DNA of 64,000 bases from Candidatus Sacchlamyda saccharinae (GTDB lineage: Bacteria; Chlamydiota; Chlamydiia; Chlamydiales; Rhabdochlamydiaceae). The notes beneath the pieces were generated by a model. That model worked only from the letters and a program-made list of their open reading frames with translations. It made no database searches and had not been told where the DNA came from. The stretch's first letter is position 1. Each line of letters starts with the position of its first letter. The stretch is taken from the NCBI GenBank assembly GCA_030408505.1, contig JAUHQI010000004.1, positions 186,001-250,000 on the forward strand. The letters run 5' to 3'. The position numbers and the translations under genes were made by a program. Shown piece by piece: positions 34,648 through 42,830 of this stretch.

Positions 34648-35589
34648 TTACTTCTCCAAGTAAGTGGGAGCGCGGGTGTCTATTAGCGCCGCAAAGGTCT
34701 GAGCTTCATTTTCTACATTTGCCAAAATGCGAACCAGGCGATACTTGGCCACGGAGTAGAGGATCATCGCTAGAATTGCGACGACGAGTCCGGCTACGGT
34801 CGTTCCAACTGAGATACCCAGTCCGTCGAATAAGAGCGAGACGCTCTCTACTGAGCGGTTGAGGTCATAGAAGGCGTAAAACATCCCAAGTACAGTACCG
34901 AGCAGACCGAGCATGGGCGCAATAACGGCAATCTCATTAAGTATGTTGATTCGTTGCCAAAAGGCTACGGTGCTTCTTTTTCCTTCCGACTTCATGGTAT
35001 CAACCATGACGTTTAATCCGTGTCTTCGAGCCAAGATGCCAGAGGCAAGCATTTTGCAGAAGAAGTGCTTCTGTTTAACGCAAAGATCGAGTGCTTCGTC
35101 AAATTGGTTGCTGACGAGTTTTGTGCGTAGGTCTTTGATGAGTTTTGGTGGGAGAAATTCAACGGATCGAATGGTGAGCATGCTGTAGAGCCAAACACAA
35201 ATCGAAACGGTTGAAAGGAAGAATAGAATGCTATAGATGATGGGTGAACCAGAGAATACTTGACGGAGGTTGATTTCAATAGCATCAATGGCTTTATTGG
35301 TTTCTTCTTTGATGGCATCCAATATAGGGGGAGCTTGAACAACCATCGGTTCATCTTCTGCTGCGATTCTATCTACTTCCAACCCGATAGATTCGTTTGC
35401 AGGCTCTTCTACTTCTACTTTTTCAAAGTTGGTTTGAATAGACATTTCATCAAAACCTTCTTCCTCCAGAATAGCTTCAATTTCACTGTCTAGGGTAAGC
35501 ATCTCTTCATCAGTTGCAAACTCCTCGTCAAAGGCCTGCAGATTAGAAAAGGCAAAAAGGCTTGCTAGTAGAAGGGCGATCCATCTCAT
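34648..35589 (-). CDS. exbB: ExbB/TolQ/MotA-family proton channel protein with acidic periplasmic extension
   Basis: 313 residues. A signal peptide (about 1-19) is followed by an acidic stretch (about 20-95, rich in Glu/Asp) and then the TolQ/ExbB core: helix SIILFFLSTVSICVWLYSML, a cytoplasmic region with KTMKSEG-like basic helix, and helices with IAPMLGLLGTVLGMFYAF and VSVGTTVAGLVVAILAMIL that hold the proton-channel Pro and Thr. The N-terminal extension with a cleavable signal occurs in some ExbB proteins. Probably cotranscribed with exbD downstream. Confidence 0.88.
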   Translation of the reverse strand: MRWIALLLASLFAFSNLQAFDEEFATDEEMLTLDSEIEAILEEEGFDEMSIQTNFEKVEVEEPANESIGLEVDRIAAEDEPMVVQAPPILDAIKEETNKAIDAIEINLRQVFSGSPIIYSILFFLSTVSICVWLYSMLTIRSVEFLPPKLIKDLRTKLVSNQFDEALDLCVKQKHFFCKMLASGILARRHGLNVMVDTMKSEGKRSTVAFWQRINILNEIAVIAPMLGLLGTVLGMFYAFYDLNRSVESVSLLFDGLGISVGTTVAGLVVAILAMILYSVAKYRLVRILANVENEAQTFAALIDTRAPTYLEK

Positions 35590-35687
35590 GATGATCCTCT
35601 TTGGGTAGATGTCATTGAAATTTTTACCTTAGCAAGTTGTCTGTAAATAGTGCAACAATTCTCTCGTTTCCACTATACTACTCTTCT

Positions 35688-36353
35688 ATGAAACCAAAAA
35701 ATTTAAAATTCCCTTTTACTTGGAAAGAGCGGAGGCCTGCTGTGCACGAAGGGGTTCTGATTGTTCCCCAACATTTTGAAGAACATGATCTGTGGGAGGC
35801 CCCAGAGGGGCTTTTTCCTTCTGATCGCCCCATTTGCGTTGAATTTTGTTCTGGAAACGGAGATTGGATAATTGAAAGGGCTAAGAAAAACCCTGAAAAG
35901 CTTTGGGTTGCTGTGGAAATGCAATTTGAGCGGGTTAGAAAAATTTGGTCGAAAATGCACAACGAATCAATAAAAAATTTGTTGATTGTGTGTGGCAAGG
36001 CGCAAGAGTTTACAAAATTTTACTTGCCCAAATCTTCAGTGGATGAGGTCTATGTAAACTTTCCCGACCCTTGGCCAAAAGAAAGGCACGCAAAGCATCG
36101 GCTTATTCAAACGAGTTTTATCGACATGCTCTCTGATGTGGTCAAAAATAGTGGGGTAGCAACTTATGCAACGGATGATCCGACTTATTCTGCCCAAATG
36201 ATCGATGTGATGTTATCTCATCCCATTTGGGAAAATATCCTCCCGAAACCTTACTATGAGCAGAACTGGGATGATTACGGCCATTCTTGGTTCCGGAATT
36301 TATGGGAAGAGAAAGGGCGAAATTTTTACTACATGCAGTTTAAAAAAATATGA
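35688..36353 (+). CDS. trmB: tRNA (guanine-N7-)-methyltransferase TrmB
   Basis: 221 residues from the ATG at 35688 (17 more upstream codons are open but start with no ribosome site). Methylates G46 of tRNA. Motif I is VEFCSGNGDWI, and the signature YVNFPDPWPKERHAKHRL is diagnostic of TrmB. Its stop overlaps the start of the next gene by 4 bp, so both are likely one transcription unit. Confidence 0.93.
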   Translation: MKPKNLKFPFTWKERRPAVHEGVLIVPQHFEEHDLWEAPEGLFPSDRPICVEFCSGNGDWIIERAKKNPEKLWVAVEMQFERVRKIWSKMHNESIKNLLIVCGKAQEFTKFYLPKSSVDEVYVNFPDPWPKERHAKHRLIQTSFIDMLSDVVKNSGVATYATDDPTYSAQMIDVMLSHPIWENILPKPYYEQNWDDYGHSWFRNLWEEKGRNFYYMQFKKI

Positions 36354-36991
36354 ATTTCTTAACTTTAAATGCGAGTCCATCTAGCGACTTGGATTGGGAA
36401 GATGTCTCCCATCAGGGGGCTTTTTTTCTAGATTTTGGCCCTATTGACCCCAATGACGAAGCCAAACAAAATGCGAATTTACTGGCTGTGCAAGAATTTG
36501 CTCGCGCCTTTCCAGATGCCAAAGAGGTGATTCTTGCAAAAACAGATGGGAAGATAAAAGATCCTGATGCTTTTTCTCGATATCTTCATCTACTTGCTGC
36601 GCAACTGCCTGATGAGGCTACTGCCATTCTTCTCTGTGAAATTGAAGAGGATGCTCTTTTGGAAGATTTGGTTCTTATATTCTGTAGGCGCCGCTTCGAG
36701 CATTTTACCCTTCAGTTTTCTAAAAAAATCATTCCTATTGAGGGGGATGAAGCAATCGCTGTTGTTCTTCCTCAAGACGAGAAATACGATCCGCAAGTTT
36801 TTAAAGAGATTTTTGCGTCTATTGAGGGGGATTTCAAGTGCATTCCAGAAGAGCTACTTAATGAACACTGGGATGGGGTAGATCACTTGATCGTCGAGCC
36901 AAAGAGCTTAGGTGAGATGGGAAAGCGAATGCTTCTAGGATTTGAAGCGGCAGGGGGAGAAGTTATATCCTTGGAAAAAAAATCGGAGTAG
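36350..36991 (+). CDS. conserved hypothetical protein (213 aa), coupled to trmB
   Basis: 213 residues, soluble, alternating acidic helices and beta strands with a Rossmann-like rhythm (DAKEVILAKTDG, EATAILLCEIEE, VDHLIVEPKS) but no glycine-rich motif. No signal or membrane segment. It starts in a 4-bp overlap with trmB. The last 9 bp overlap the 3' end of the convergent tRNA-Pro. I do not recognise the family; the context suggests a role near tRNA or cytosolic metabolism, which is inference. Confidence 0.75.
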   Translation: MNFLTLNASPSSDLDWEDVSHQGAFFLDFGPIDPNDEAKQNANLLAVQEFARAFPDAKEVILAKTDGKIKDPDAFSRYLHLLAAQLPDEATAILLCEIEEDALLEDLVLIFCRRRFEHFTLQFSKKIIPIEGDEAIAVVLPQDEKYDPQVFKEIFASIEGDFKCIPEELLNEHWDGVDHLIVEPKSLGEMGKRMLLGFEAAGGEVISLEKKSE

Positions 36992-37057
36992 AGGGATTTG
37001 AACCCCCGACCCACTGCTCCCAAAGCAGTTGCGCTAGCCAAGCTGCGCTATACTCCG
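36983..37057 (-). tRNA. tRNA-Pro (UGG)
   Basis: 75-nt tRNA on the minus strand. Acceptor CGGAGTA pairs with TACTCCG; anticodon stem ACTGC/GCAGT encloses loop TTTGGGA, giving anticodon UGG for proline; T arm GGGGG-TTCAAAT-CCCTC. Discriminator A, no encoded CCA. Its 3' end overlaps the last 9 bp of the convergent hypothetical gene. Confidence 0.95.
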
Positions 37058-37067
37058 ATTAACAGGC

Positions 37068-37097
37068 AGTATAACCGCAAGGCGGCTTTTAGAACAA
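37068..37097 (-). promoter_or_regulatory. promoter of tRNA-Pro
   Basis: On the minus strand -10 TATACT (37068-37073) and -35 TTGTTC (37092-37097), spacer 18 bp, 10 bp before the tRNA. The -35 is weak. Confidence 0.55.
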
Positions 37098-37134
37098 GGT
37101 GTTCAAAAATTCTTCTCTATGCGATGGTTAAGTT

Positions 37135-38715
37135 ATGAAAAAATTCACTGAACTTCCCGCCTATAATAGGCTCAAAGAACTCTCCGAAAACCCAATAGAT
37201 TTGACTGCTAAGGGGACTCTGACTCCCAAGCGAATTGATCAGATGATCGCTGAAAGCGGTGGTTTGAAGTTGTTTTACTCTTCTGAAAGAGTGGATGAGC
37301 CGGTTTTAGAGGCTCTATCTCAGTTGGCCCAAGAGGCTGATGTTTTTTCCAAGATGGAAAGTATGCAAGCGGGCGAGGTTATCAACAAAATCGAAGGCGT
37401 AGAGAGTGAAAATAGGGCGGTTTTACATACGGCCATGCGCGATTTTTTTGACCATCGAGAAGAAAGAGAGAAGGCCAAGAATGCTACTGATTTGGCTTAT
37501 GAAGAATGTGAAAAACTGAAAAAATTTTTAGAGGAGATCGGAGATCGGTTTACCCATCTCGTCCAAGTAGGGATTGGTGGGTCTGATTTGGGGCCTAGAG
37601 CTATTTATTTGGGGCTGAAGGTCTATCAAAAACCAGATCGCAATGTCCACTTTATTTCCAATGTCGATCCAGATGATGGGGCAGCTGTCCTCGGAGAAAT
37701 AGATCTTTCCAAAACGCTTTTTGTGATTGTTTCTAAATCGGGTAGCACCTTAGAGACGCTCACAAACGAAGCATATGTCGTAGACAAATTAAAGGCCGCT
37801 GGGCTCAACCCTCAAAATCATCTTGTGGCTGTGACTGGCAAGGGGAGTCCTATGGATGACCCAAGTAAGTATCTTGCTTCCTTCTATATTTGGGATTATG
37901 TAGGTGGACGCTATTCTGTCACCTCTATGGTGGGCGGTGTCACACTTGCGTTTGCCTTCGGTATGGATCGCTACCTCGATTTTTTGCGCGGCGCTTCGTC
38001 AATGGACAAGATTGCCAAGGAAAAAGATCCCAAAGCAAACCTGCCTTTGTTATCGGCTCTTTTGGGGATTTGGAATCACAATTTTTTAGGACTGCCGACG
38101 GTCGCCATCATTCCCTATTCGCAAGCACTCTCGCGTTTTCCTGCCCACTTGCAACAACTCGATATGGAGTCCAACGGAAAACACATCGATAAGTCTGGAG
38201 AGTTCGTCGACTTTGAAACGGGGCCCGTGATCTGGGGAGAGCCTGGGACAAATGGACAACACTCGTTTTATCAACTCATCCATCAAGGAACAAAACCGGT
38301 CCCCTTAGAATTTATCGGCTTTCTCAATACACAGTACAACTCTGACGTGGTGTTTAAGGGATCCAATTGCCAAGAAAAATTACTCTCTAACCTCATTGCC
38401 CAATCAATTGGTCTGGCAACAGGCCAAAAATCGGATAACCCCAACAAGGATTTTGCTGGGAATCGCCCCAATCGCATTCTGCTTGCCAATCGCCTCGATC
38501 CTTACACCCTAGGGATGATTTTGTCATATTATGAGCATAAGGTGGCCTTTCAGGGGTTTATCTGGAATATCAACTCTTTTGACCAAGAAGGGGTGCAACT
38601 AGGCAAGGTGCTCGCTCTGAAAATGATCGATCAGTTCATCGCAAGGCGCGATAGTAAGCCGATCGACGAAAAGGGTTTCCCGTTAGGCGCCGCCTACTTT
38701 AAGCACATTTCCTGA
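37135..38715 (+). CDS. pgi: glucose-6-phosphate isomerase
   Basis: Interconverts glucose-6-phosphate and fructose-6-phosphate. 526 residues with the SIS double domain: QVGIGGSDLGPRAI, the phosphate-loop FVIVSKSGSTLETLTN, and GRYSVTSMVGG; catalytic Glu lies in the QLDMESNGKH segment and the conserved QGTKPVPLEF follows. Length is close to other bacterial Pgi of this class. The 3' end overlaps the convergent recF by 33 bp. It provides the substrate for glmS and the aldolase elsewhere in the window. Confidence 0.95.
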   Translation: MKKFTELPAYNRLKELSENPIDLTAKGTLTPKRIDQMIAESGGLKLFYSSERVDEPVLEALSQLAQEADVFSKMESMQAGEVINKIEGVESENRAVLHTAMRDFFDHREEREKAKNATDLAYEECEKLKKFLEEIGDRFTHLVQVGIGGSDLGPRAIYLGLKVYQKPDRNVHFISNVDPDDGAAVLGEIDLSKTLFVIVSKSGSTLETLTNEAYVVDKLKAAGLNPQNHLVAVTGKGSPMDDPSKYLASFYIWDYVGGRYSVTSMVGGVTLAFAFGMDRYLDFLRGASSMDKIAKEKDPKANLPLLSALLGIWNHNFLGLPTVAIIPYSQALSRFPAHLQQLDMESNGKHIDKSGEFVDFETGPVIWGEPGTNGQHSFYQLIHQGTKPVPLEFIGFLNTQYNSDVVFKGSNCQEKLLSNLIAQSIGLATGQKSDNPNKDFAGNRPNRILLANRLDPYTLGMILSYYEHKVAFQGFIWNINSFDQEGVQLGKVLALKMIDQFIARRDSKPIDEKGFPLGAAYFKHIS

Positions 38716-39759
38716 TGCAATAGCGTGGATTTTTTTCTCGGGGAATATCTCGGGGTCTGCGTTTGGTGATGTGATAAAGATTTGACCTAGACTTTCTAAT
38801 TCTTCTCTAAACTGTTTCTGTCTTGATGGATCGAGGTGGGCTCCAAAGTCGTCGATGCTAAAGAGGGGCATCTCATCCACATTTTTTTTGATGTGCTCAA
38901 AGAGGCTCAGGCGCAAAGAAGCGGCTGCTGAGTGTTTTTGTCCGATGCTTGCATAAGATTTTACAGAGAGGTTGCGGATAGAAAAAAGGACGTCATCACG
39001 ATGAGGACCGTAAAGGGTAGTGCCGATGTGGAGTTCTTTTTTTCGGTTTTTCTGTAGGGTCTCTAAAAGCTCTTCGGAGGTATCTCCATGGAGTGTGTTT
39101 TGGTATTGTATTTCAAGGGGGTCATGGCCACAAGAGAGGTGCTCCATTTTTTGTAAAAGGAGGGGCTTTAGCTCTTCGATCAAGCTTTTGCGTTTTTCTA
39201 GAATGTAGCAGGCGTTTTGGGCCATGGCCATTTCCCAAGGCTCGATGGCGATTTCACTTCTGGCTTTGAGCAGCTCATTGCGCTGGCGCATTGCTTTGTA
39301 ATAGCGGGTGAGGTGATGGAGGTAGAGGGGGTCGATTTGTGAGAGGTGCAGGTCGAGGAACTTGCGTCTGTGAGAAGGGGAGCCGGCAACGACGGCAATG
39401 TCTTCTGGGGCATAGAGGATGTGGGGGAGCATACCAAGAAGCGATGAGAAGTTAGAGAAGGTGGTCGCATTGATTTCGACTTTTTTAGTTTCCCCATCAA
39501 AGGAGGCTTTTAGGGTTTGGCTAACGCCTTCTTTCTCGATCTCTGCTTCGATGTAGAAAAATCCCGACTGTTTTTGGATGAGCTCGCTGAGGATGTGAGT
39601 GCGGAAGGATCTTCCCGTACTGAGGAGGTAGACCGCCTCAAGGAGGTTGGTCTTCCCTTGAGCGTTTTTCCCACAGATCCAATTGACCCCAGGCGAGAAG
39701 GTGAATTCTGCCTGGGTGTAGTTGCGAAAGTGATGAAGATATAACCTACGTAACATCAA
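38683..39759 (-). CDS. recF: DNA replication and repair protein RecF
   Basis: 358 residues of the SMC-like RecF ATPase: Walker A in ICGKNAQGKTNLLEA, ABC-type signature in the HSAAASLRLSL segment, Walker B MPLFSIDDFGAHLD. RecF helps load RecA at gaps. The start overlaps the stop of dnaN by 4 bp; dnaN-recF order and smpB upstream match the gene order known in Chlamydia trachomatis. Length is normal. Confidence 0.94.
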   Translation of the reverse strand: MMLRRLYLHHFRNYTQAEFTFSPGVNWICGKNAQGKTNLLEAVYLLSTGRSFRTHILSELIQKQSGFFYIEAEIEKEGVSQTLKASFDGETKKVEINATTFSNFSSLLGMLPHILYAPEDIAVVAGSPSHRRKFLDLHLSQIDPLYLHHLTRYYKAMRQRNELLKARSEIAIEPWEMAMAQNACYILEKRKSLIEELKPLLLQKMEHLSCGHDPLEIQYQNTLHGDTSEELLETLQKNRKKELHIGTTLYGPHRDDVLFSIRNLSVKSYASIGQKHSAAASLRLSLFEHIKKNVDEMPLFSIDDFGAHLDPSRQKQFREELESLGQIFITSPNADPEIFPEKKIHAIASGNVLKVGGA

Positions 39760-40856
39760 ACTTCGAGGCGCATCGGCATGATGACAAACTCGGCTTTGGA
39801 TGAGTCGGTAATCCTTCCTGGGTTGTAGGAGTCTGAAATATCAAAGAGGACCGTTTCATCGCTGCTGTGACGTAAAATATCGAGGAAATAGTGAGGGTTG
39901 AAAGCGATTTCAAGCTTTGGGCCGCTGTAGTTTACTGGCATACTCACTTTTCCTTCTCCAATCTCGCCTGAAGTGGCGGAGAGGTTGAGCTCTCCATCGG
40001 AGAATGTGAATCGAACAGAGTTGCTTCCCTCAGAGGTAAAGAGGGCTACTTGGCGGAGCAGGGCGATCAGCTCGTCGCGGTGGAGTGTGACGGTGTTCTC
40101 AGTTTTTTGAGGAATTACTCGAGAAACTTCTGGGTATTGTCCGGAGAGGAGTTTGGTGATTAGAACGCTGCCGGCTGCCTCGATGGCCAATTTTTCTGGC
40201 ATGGTAATCAACTTGACCTCTTCTTCTTTGTCCTCGAGGAGTTTGACCACTTCATCCACGGCCTTTAGAGGAACAATGTAAGAACCTGCTTCTTCTGAGT
40301 CGGTTTCTACTTCCATCTGGTTGCGGGCGAGGCGTTTGCCATCTGTCCCTACAAATGTGGCCAAAGAGCTCGCTTTTTGCATGAGTATTCCGTTGAGCAC
40401 TTGACGTGAATCGTCTTTTGCCGCGGCAAAGGAGGTGCGTGTGAGCATCTCTTTGAGTTTTTCTGCTTTGAAGCGGAGTTGGAATCCTTCTGAGAGATCC
40501 GGCAGGGCAGGAAATTCTGATTTTGGCATCCCTTGGATACGGAAATGGGAAGTTCCAGAACGGATAACAGCAGATTCGGGGGAGGTGAGCTCGATTTCCA
40601 TATCGGGTGTTGTCATCTCGCGGGCTAGTTGAAAGAGGCGACGAGCGGGGAGGGTAATGGCTCCAGGCTCTTCGACTTTGGCCACTCCAAAGACTCGCAT
40701 GCTCACAGTAAGATCTGTTGCGCTAATCACGATTTGATTGTTTTCTGCTTCAATAAGCACATTGGCCAAAATGGGCAGTGATGGCTTGGTGGGGACGATG
40801 CTTTGGATTTTGCCGATGAGCTTTGTAAATTCTTGGCGTTGAAGCTGAACTTTCAT
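39756..40856 (-). CDS. dnaN: DNA polymerase III beta subunit (sliding clamp)
   Basis: 366 residues from the ATG at 40856, with GAGG about 8 bp upstream; a start 30 bp further up is open. The three DnaN repeats are visible, with MKVQLQRQEFTKLI at the start, DSRQVLNGILMQ in the middle and the terminal VIMPMRLEV that carries the conserved M-P-M-R. The clamp tethers polymerase III to DNA. No dnaA is next to it, so this is not an obvious origin cluster. Confidence 0.96.
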   Translation of the reverse strand: MKVQLQRQEFTKLIGKIQSIVPTKPSLPILANVLIEAENNQIVISATDLTVSMRVFGVAKVEEPGAITLPARRLFQLAREMTTPDMEIELTSPESAVIRSGTSHFRIQGMPKSEFPALPDLSEGFQLRFKAEKLKEMLTRTSFAAAKDDSRQVLNGILMQKASSLATFVGTDGKRLARNQMEVETDSEEAGSYIVPLKAVDEVVKLLEDKEEEVKLITMPEKLAIEAAGSVLITKLLSGQYPEVSRVIPQKTENTVTLHRDELIALLRQVALFTSEGSNSVRFTFSDGELNLSATSGEIGEGKVSMPVNYSGPKLEIAFNPHYFLDILRHSSDETVLFDISDSYNPGRITDSSKAEFVIMPMRLEV

Positions 40857-40901
40857 AGAGGGTACCTCGCTTTTTTTAATTCCCAAAGATACCGGAATTG
40901 G

Positions 40902-41351
40902 CTATTTCTTCATAGCCCTTTCAATGTCGCGCTTTTGTTCGCGTTCTTTGATGGCAGCGCGTTTGTCGTAGGATTTTTTTCCTTTTGCGACGCCGATTTT
41001 TACTTTGATGTAGCTCCCCTTGACGTAGATGGCTAAGGGGATGATGGCAATCCCTTTGTCTTGGGTTGCTTTGATGAGTTTTGCGATCTCTTTCTTATGA
41101 AGAAGAAGTTTGCGGGGGCGCCTCTCTTCGTGTCCGAACATGGCGGCTTGCGTGTAGGGGGCAATGGAAGCATTTTTGAGGATGACCTCATGGTCTGATA
41201 CGAGGACATAGGCATCTTGTAAGCTCCCTTGATGAGCTCTTAAAGATTTTACTTCTGAGCCCATAAGAGAGATGCCAGCTTCGTACGTTTCTAAGATCTG
41301 ATAGTCGTGAAAGGCTTTGCGATTTGAAGCTAGATCGTTGGGCTTACTCAT
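40902..41351 (-). CDS. smpB: SsrA-binding protein SmpB
   Basis: 149 residues from the ATG at 41351 (an upstream open extension lies inside the neighbouring gene). Binds tmRNA in trans-translation to free stalled ribosomes. Signature segments: NRKAFHDYQILETYEAGISL, GSEVKSLR, the KLLLHKKEI region, and the basic, positively charged tail KGKKSYDKRAAIKER. Its start overlaps the end of the preceding gene by 8 bp. The tmRNA gene itself is not in the window. Confidence 0.95.
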   Translation of the reverse strand: MSKPNDLASNRKAFHDYQILETYEAGISLMGSEVKSLRAHQGSLQDAYVLVSDHEVILKNASIAPYTQAAMFGHEERRPRKLLLHKKEIAKLIKATQDKGIAIIPLAIYVKGSYIKVKIGVAKGKKSYDKRAAIKEREQKRDIERAMKK

Positions 41352-42729
41352 TGCTGAAGAGGTCCTGGCCAAGTGGGGTGAGTGTGAAGCACTCGCGGCC
41401 ATTTACTGTTCCTATGGCAGTGATACCCACTTCAAGTAGCCAGTTTTGGATGATGGCCTTGAAAAAGGTGATTTCTTCATTGGAATACTCTGGCAATCGG
41501 TATTTCCAGGTTCTTCCGTGGCAGACGAGTTTGATGAGATGTTCTTCTCGTAGAGGTATGAAAATCCCTTTAATAAAATCATCGAGGTACACCCAACCAG
41601 CCTGAGCAGCTCTCGAAAGGCTTTTCTCTGCTTCTCGAATCAAACGGGAGTTACAGAGTTCTCTTGGGAGGTTGGGAGCATTTAACGTATTGAGGGGATG
41701 TCTGTAGAGGAAAAGAGCTCTATCCACAAGGTCCATTTCAAGCAATGTGGACGCATCGCTTGAGCAAACAATTTCTTTTCCGTTTTGATCAGCAAGATTG
41801 AGCTGGCAAAATTTTTCAACATAATAGGAAAAGTCTTGAGCGCCAAAATCTGGATATTTTTTTTGCATTTTGGGCAGCAAGTCTTCTGAAATCGTCCCAT
41901 TGTTTGCGAGTTCCAAAAGAGTGGACATCTCTTCAATGCACCCAAAATCACTTTCCTTAAGCCGTTCAACTTGGTCTTCATCAATCATTGAGCAAGGTTC
42001 TGTGTCACGAACGTGACAAAGGTACTGCTTCCACTCCTCAAAAGGTGTGATGACTTGCTTAAAACTATTTTTCTCTTTTACATATTTGACACATCCCACA
42101 AAGCTAAATTCTAAATGGAGCATATGCTCTTCGAAGGCTTCTTGGGTGAGTTCAAATTTTTTAATTATATCTTTGGCGTCAACCTCGTAGTGAGGAGATT
42201 GGTAGATGGCATTCATGATCCCTTTTTGAACGGGGTCCGAGAAGTAGAGGTCCATCAAATATCGCTGAAAATTTTGAGGCGTCTCAAGATATTTTTCCAC
42301 AATCGACTCAAAAATATTGTTTGAGGTGCGTGAGATAGAGTACCAAGTAGGGAGAATATGGATGGGGACTTTGCGCAGCAGGCCCTGGAGATAATCCATT
42401 CCTGGCTTAAAGTCTTCCTCGAATTTTAGAACCTGAAATTCATAGTATTTACGCATTTCCTTATCGACCAAAACGTGATCGGAAGCAAGGGTTAGCAATC
42501 CCGTCTTCGCAAAGCACTCTAGTATAGGAAAAAGCTCATCCGATTCTAGGTCGAGATTAGACTGGAGGACAGAGAGGGGAATACGTATAGAACTATAGAG
42601 GATTTCCTCTAGGACTTCGATGTCCAGAGGGGAGAACTGTGCCATGAGGACACGATTCTGTACATCCTTTGAATAGTCGTATTCTTTTAATTCGATTTTG
42701 TTTTTACGGAAAGTTGCAATTTCAGCCAT
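41344..42729 (-). CDS. conserved hypothetical protein (461 aa) upstream of smpB
   Basis: 461 residues from the ATG at 42729 (a TTG three codons earlier is the other option; no strong ribosome site for either). Soluble and mainly helical, with repeated winged-helix-like units (SPLDIEVLEEILYSSIRIPLSVLQSNLDLESDELF; DIIKKFELTQEAFEEHMLHLEF) that suggest DNA- or protein-binding helices. No enzymatic motif and no signal peptide. It overlaps smpB by 8 bp and diverges from leuS. Function unknown; position in the smpB-dnaN-recF block hints at information processing. Confidence 0.75.
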   Translation of the reverse strand: MAEIATFRKNKIELKEYDYSKDVQNRVLMAQFSPLDIEVLEEILYSSIRIPLSVLQSNLDLESDELFPILECFAKTGLLTLASDHVLVDKEMRKYYEFQVLKFEEDFKPGMDYLQGLLRKVPIHILPTWYSISRTSNNIFESIVEKYLETPQNFQRYLMDLYFSDPVQKGIMNAIYQSPHYEVDAKDIIKKFELTQEAFEEHMLHLEFSFVGCVKYVKEKNSFKQVITPFEEWKQYLCHVRDTEPCSMIDEDQVERLKESDFGCIEEMSTLLELANNGTISEDLLPKMQKKYPDFGAQDFSYYVEKFCQLNLADQNGKEIVCSSDASTLLEMDLVDRALFLYRHPLNTLNAPNLPRELCNSRLIREAEKSLSRAAQAGWVYLDDFIKGIFIPLREEHLIKLVCHGRTWKYRLPEYSNEEITFFKAIIQNWLLEVGITAIGTVNGRECFTLTPLGQDLFSNE

Positions 42730-42830
42730 GAGAACCAATATATATTCTTAAGGATTATTTGACAAGCGCCCCTAGATCTTTAGTGCAGAACTTGCTATAG
42801 TTGTATAACTTATAGCGAGGAGTGATATTA

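Noticed and set aside
34913-35188. Plus-strand open frames within exbB
   Set aside because: Shadow of the acidic and helical exbB frame; no start signal.
38683-40856. Replication origin near dnaN-recF
   Set aside because: No dnaA gene and no cluster of DnaA boxes was seen; dnaN and recF are tightly packed with no suitable spacer.
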